64,000 nucleotides of DNA from Bacteroidaceae bacterium (GTDB lineage Bacteria; Bacteroidota; Bacteroidia; Bacteroidales; Bacteroidaceae). Below the pieces are notes generated by a model, which saw only the letters and a list, made by a program, of their open reading frames with translations, was not told where the DNA came from and searched no databases. The translations under genes and the position numbers were made by a program. The stretch covers positions 1-64,000 of the forward strand of contig JAGBTN010000018.1 in the NCBI GenBank assembly GCA_017631315.1, given 5' to 3'. Shown in pieces: positions 63,646-64,000 of this stretch. Position 1 is the first letter of the stretch. Every line of letters starts with the position of its first letter.

Positions 63646-64000
63646 TTAGCGCTTGCTGAACTGGAAGCGACGACGAGCCTTTGGACGTCCGGGCTTCTTT
63701 CTCTCGACCTCGCGGCTGTCGCGTGTCATGAAGCCTTCAGCACGAAGTGCCTTCTTGTCCTCTGCGTTAATCTTTACAAGAGCGCGGGCAATAGCCAGAC
63801 GCAAAGCCTGAGACTGACCGGTGTAGCCACCGCCATAGAGATTAACATTGATATCGTATTTCTCGGCAACATCAAGCAGAGTCAAAGGTTGCTTTACCAC
63901 GAACTGCAGGATGGTGCTGGGGAAATACTCGGTAAGGTCGCGCTTGTTGATAGTAATCTTGCCAGAACCTTCGCTGACATAGACGCGGGCTACGGCGCAC
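63646..64000 (-). CDS. rpsI: 30S ribosomal protein S9, partial (5' end outside window)
   Basis: About 117 residues are visible at the C-terminal side of S9. The frame continues to the right edge of the window: the piece AVARVYVSEGSGKITINKRD near the edge is the usual S9 N-terminal part, followed by DINVNLYGGGYTGQSQALRL and ending in the basic tail KARRRFQFSKR that reaches the ribosomal P site. An internal ATG-like start at 63900 is not the true start. rplM is expected upstream beyond the window. Confidence 0.95.
   Translation of the reverse strand, partial: CAVARVYVSEGSGKITINKRDLTEYFPSTILQFVVKQPLTLLDVAEKYDINVNLYGGGYTGQSQALRLAIARALVKINAEDKKALRAEGFMTRDSREVERKKPGRPKARRRFQFSKR

Overview
The window looks like a chromosomal segment of a Bacteroidales bacterium, most probably a Prevotella-like member of the Prevotellaceae. 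The evidence is the recurrent Bacteroidetes -7 promoter box (TAnnTTTG), start codons without Shine-Dalgarno sites, type IX secretion (T9SS) genes porU and porV, a BspA-like leucine-rich-repeat surface protein, GH76 and GH92 glycosidases, and several Bacteroidetes-specific families (DUF4922, DUF4924, DUF4369, DUF3078). I see no prophage, insertion sequence, integrase, rRNA or CRISPR array. Both window ends cut a gene: a lipoprotein at the left and rpsI at the right.

Layout. 1-5.3 kb: minus-strand run of a Tat-type phosphoesterase, pyrE, an SRPBCC protein, argH and a lipoprotein. 5.9-10.6 kb: an ATP-grasp protein and a three-part fusion (glycosyltransferase / DUF4922 / SpoIID). 10.8-13.4 kb: the LRR protein with a long, strongly folded leader. 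13.6-18.3 kb: a PEP/pyruvate-binding protein with receiver-like domains, then plsC and a DUF4369 lipoprotein. 18.4-23.1 kb: metY divergent from pflB-pflA. 23.2-26.9 kb: tRNA-Cys, GH76, mscL, a 30-residue lipoprotein and gapA. 27.3-31.8 kb: a large MG2-like envelope protein and a secreted protein. 31.8-38.2 kb: a ROK kinase divergent from an operon of a LysE exporter, DUF4924, prfC, a YrdC protein and a ClC channel. 38.2-45.6 kb: DUF1846, an HD protein, lptD, engB and DUF3078. 45.7-53.9 kb: yidC, an S9 peptidase, an MFS transporter and GH92. 54-61.3 kb: acyltransferase, ispF, porV, porU and FAH. 61.6-64 kb: rpsI-rpsB-tsf.

The main discovery candidate is a family of nine short intergenic arrays built from degenerate units that repeat every 22 bp (about two DNA turns). 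They lie at about 5.5, 13.4, 16.7, 23.1, 30.4, 43.4, 51.5, 54.0 and 61.4 kb. Every array follows the 3' end of at least one gene, and none sits in any of the five clear divergent promoter regions. Units are partly palindromic (cores such as CTGCAG or CACGTG plus GTTTGCCAAAC), so neighbouring units fold into long hairpins. Sequence flavour is similar within an array and differs between arrays. One array supplies the last codons and stop of the acyltransferase gene. I know of no described family that matches; this is inference from the sequence alone.

Secondary points: four predicted exported proteins carry a similar C-terminal tail in a window that also encodes the T9SS sortase PorU and its partner PorV; the LRR leader contains crossing inverted repeats that suggest a pseudoknot or switch; a 14-bp stem covers a pflA start codon; and a tiny lipoprotein gene with its own promoter precedes gapA.
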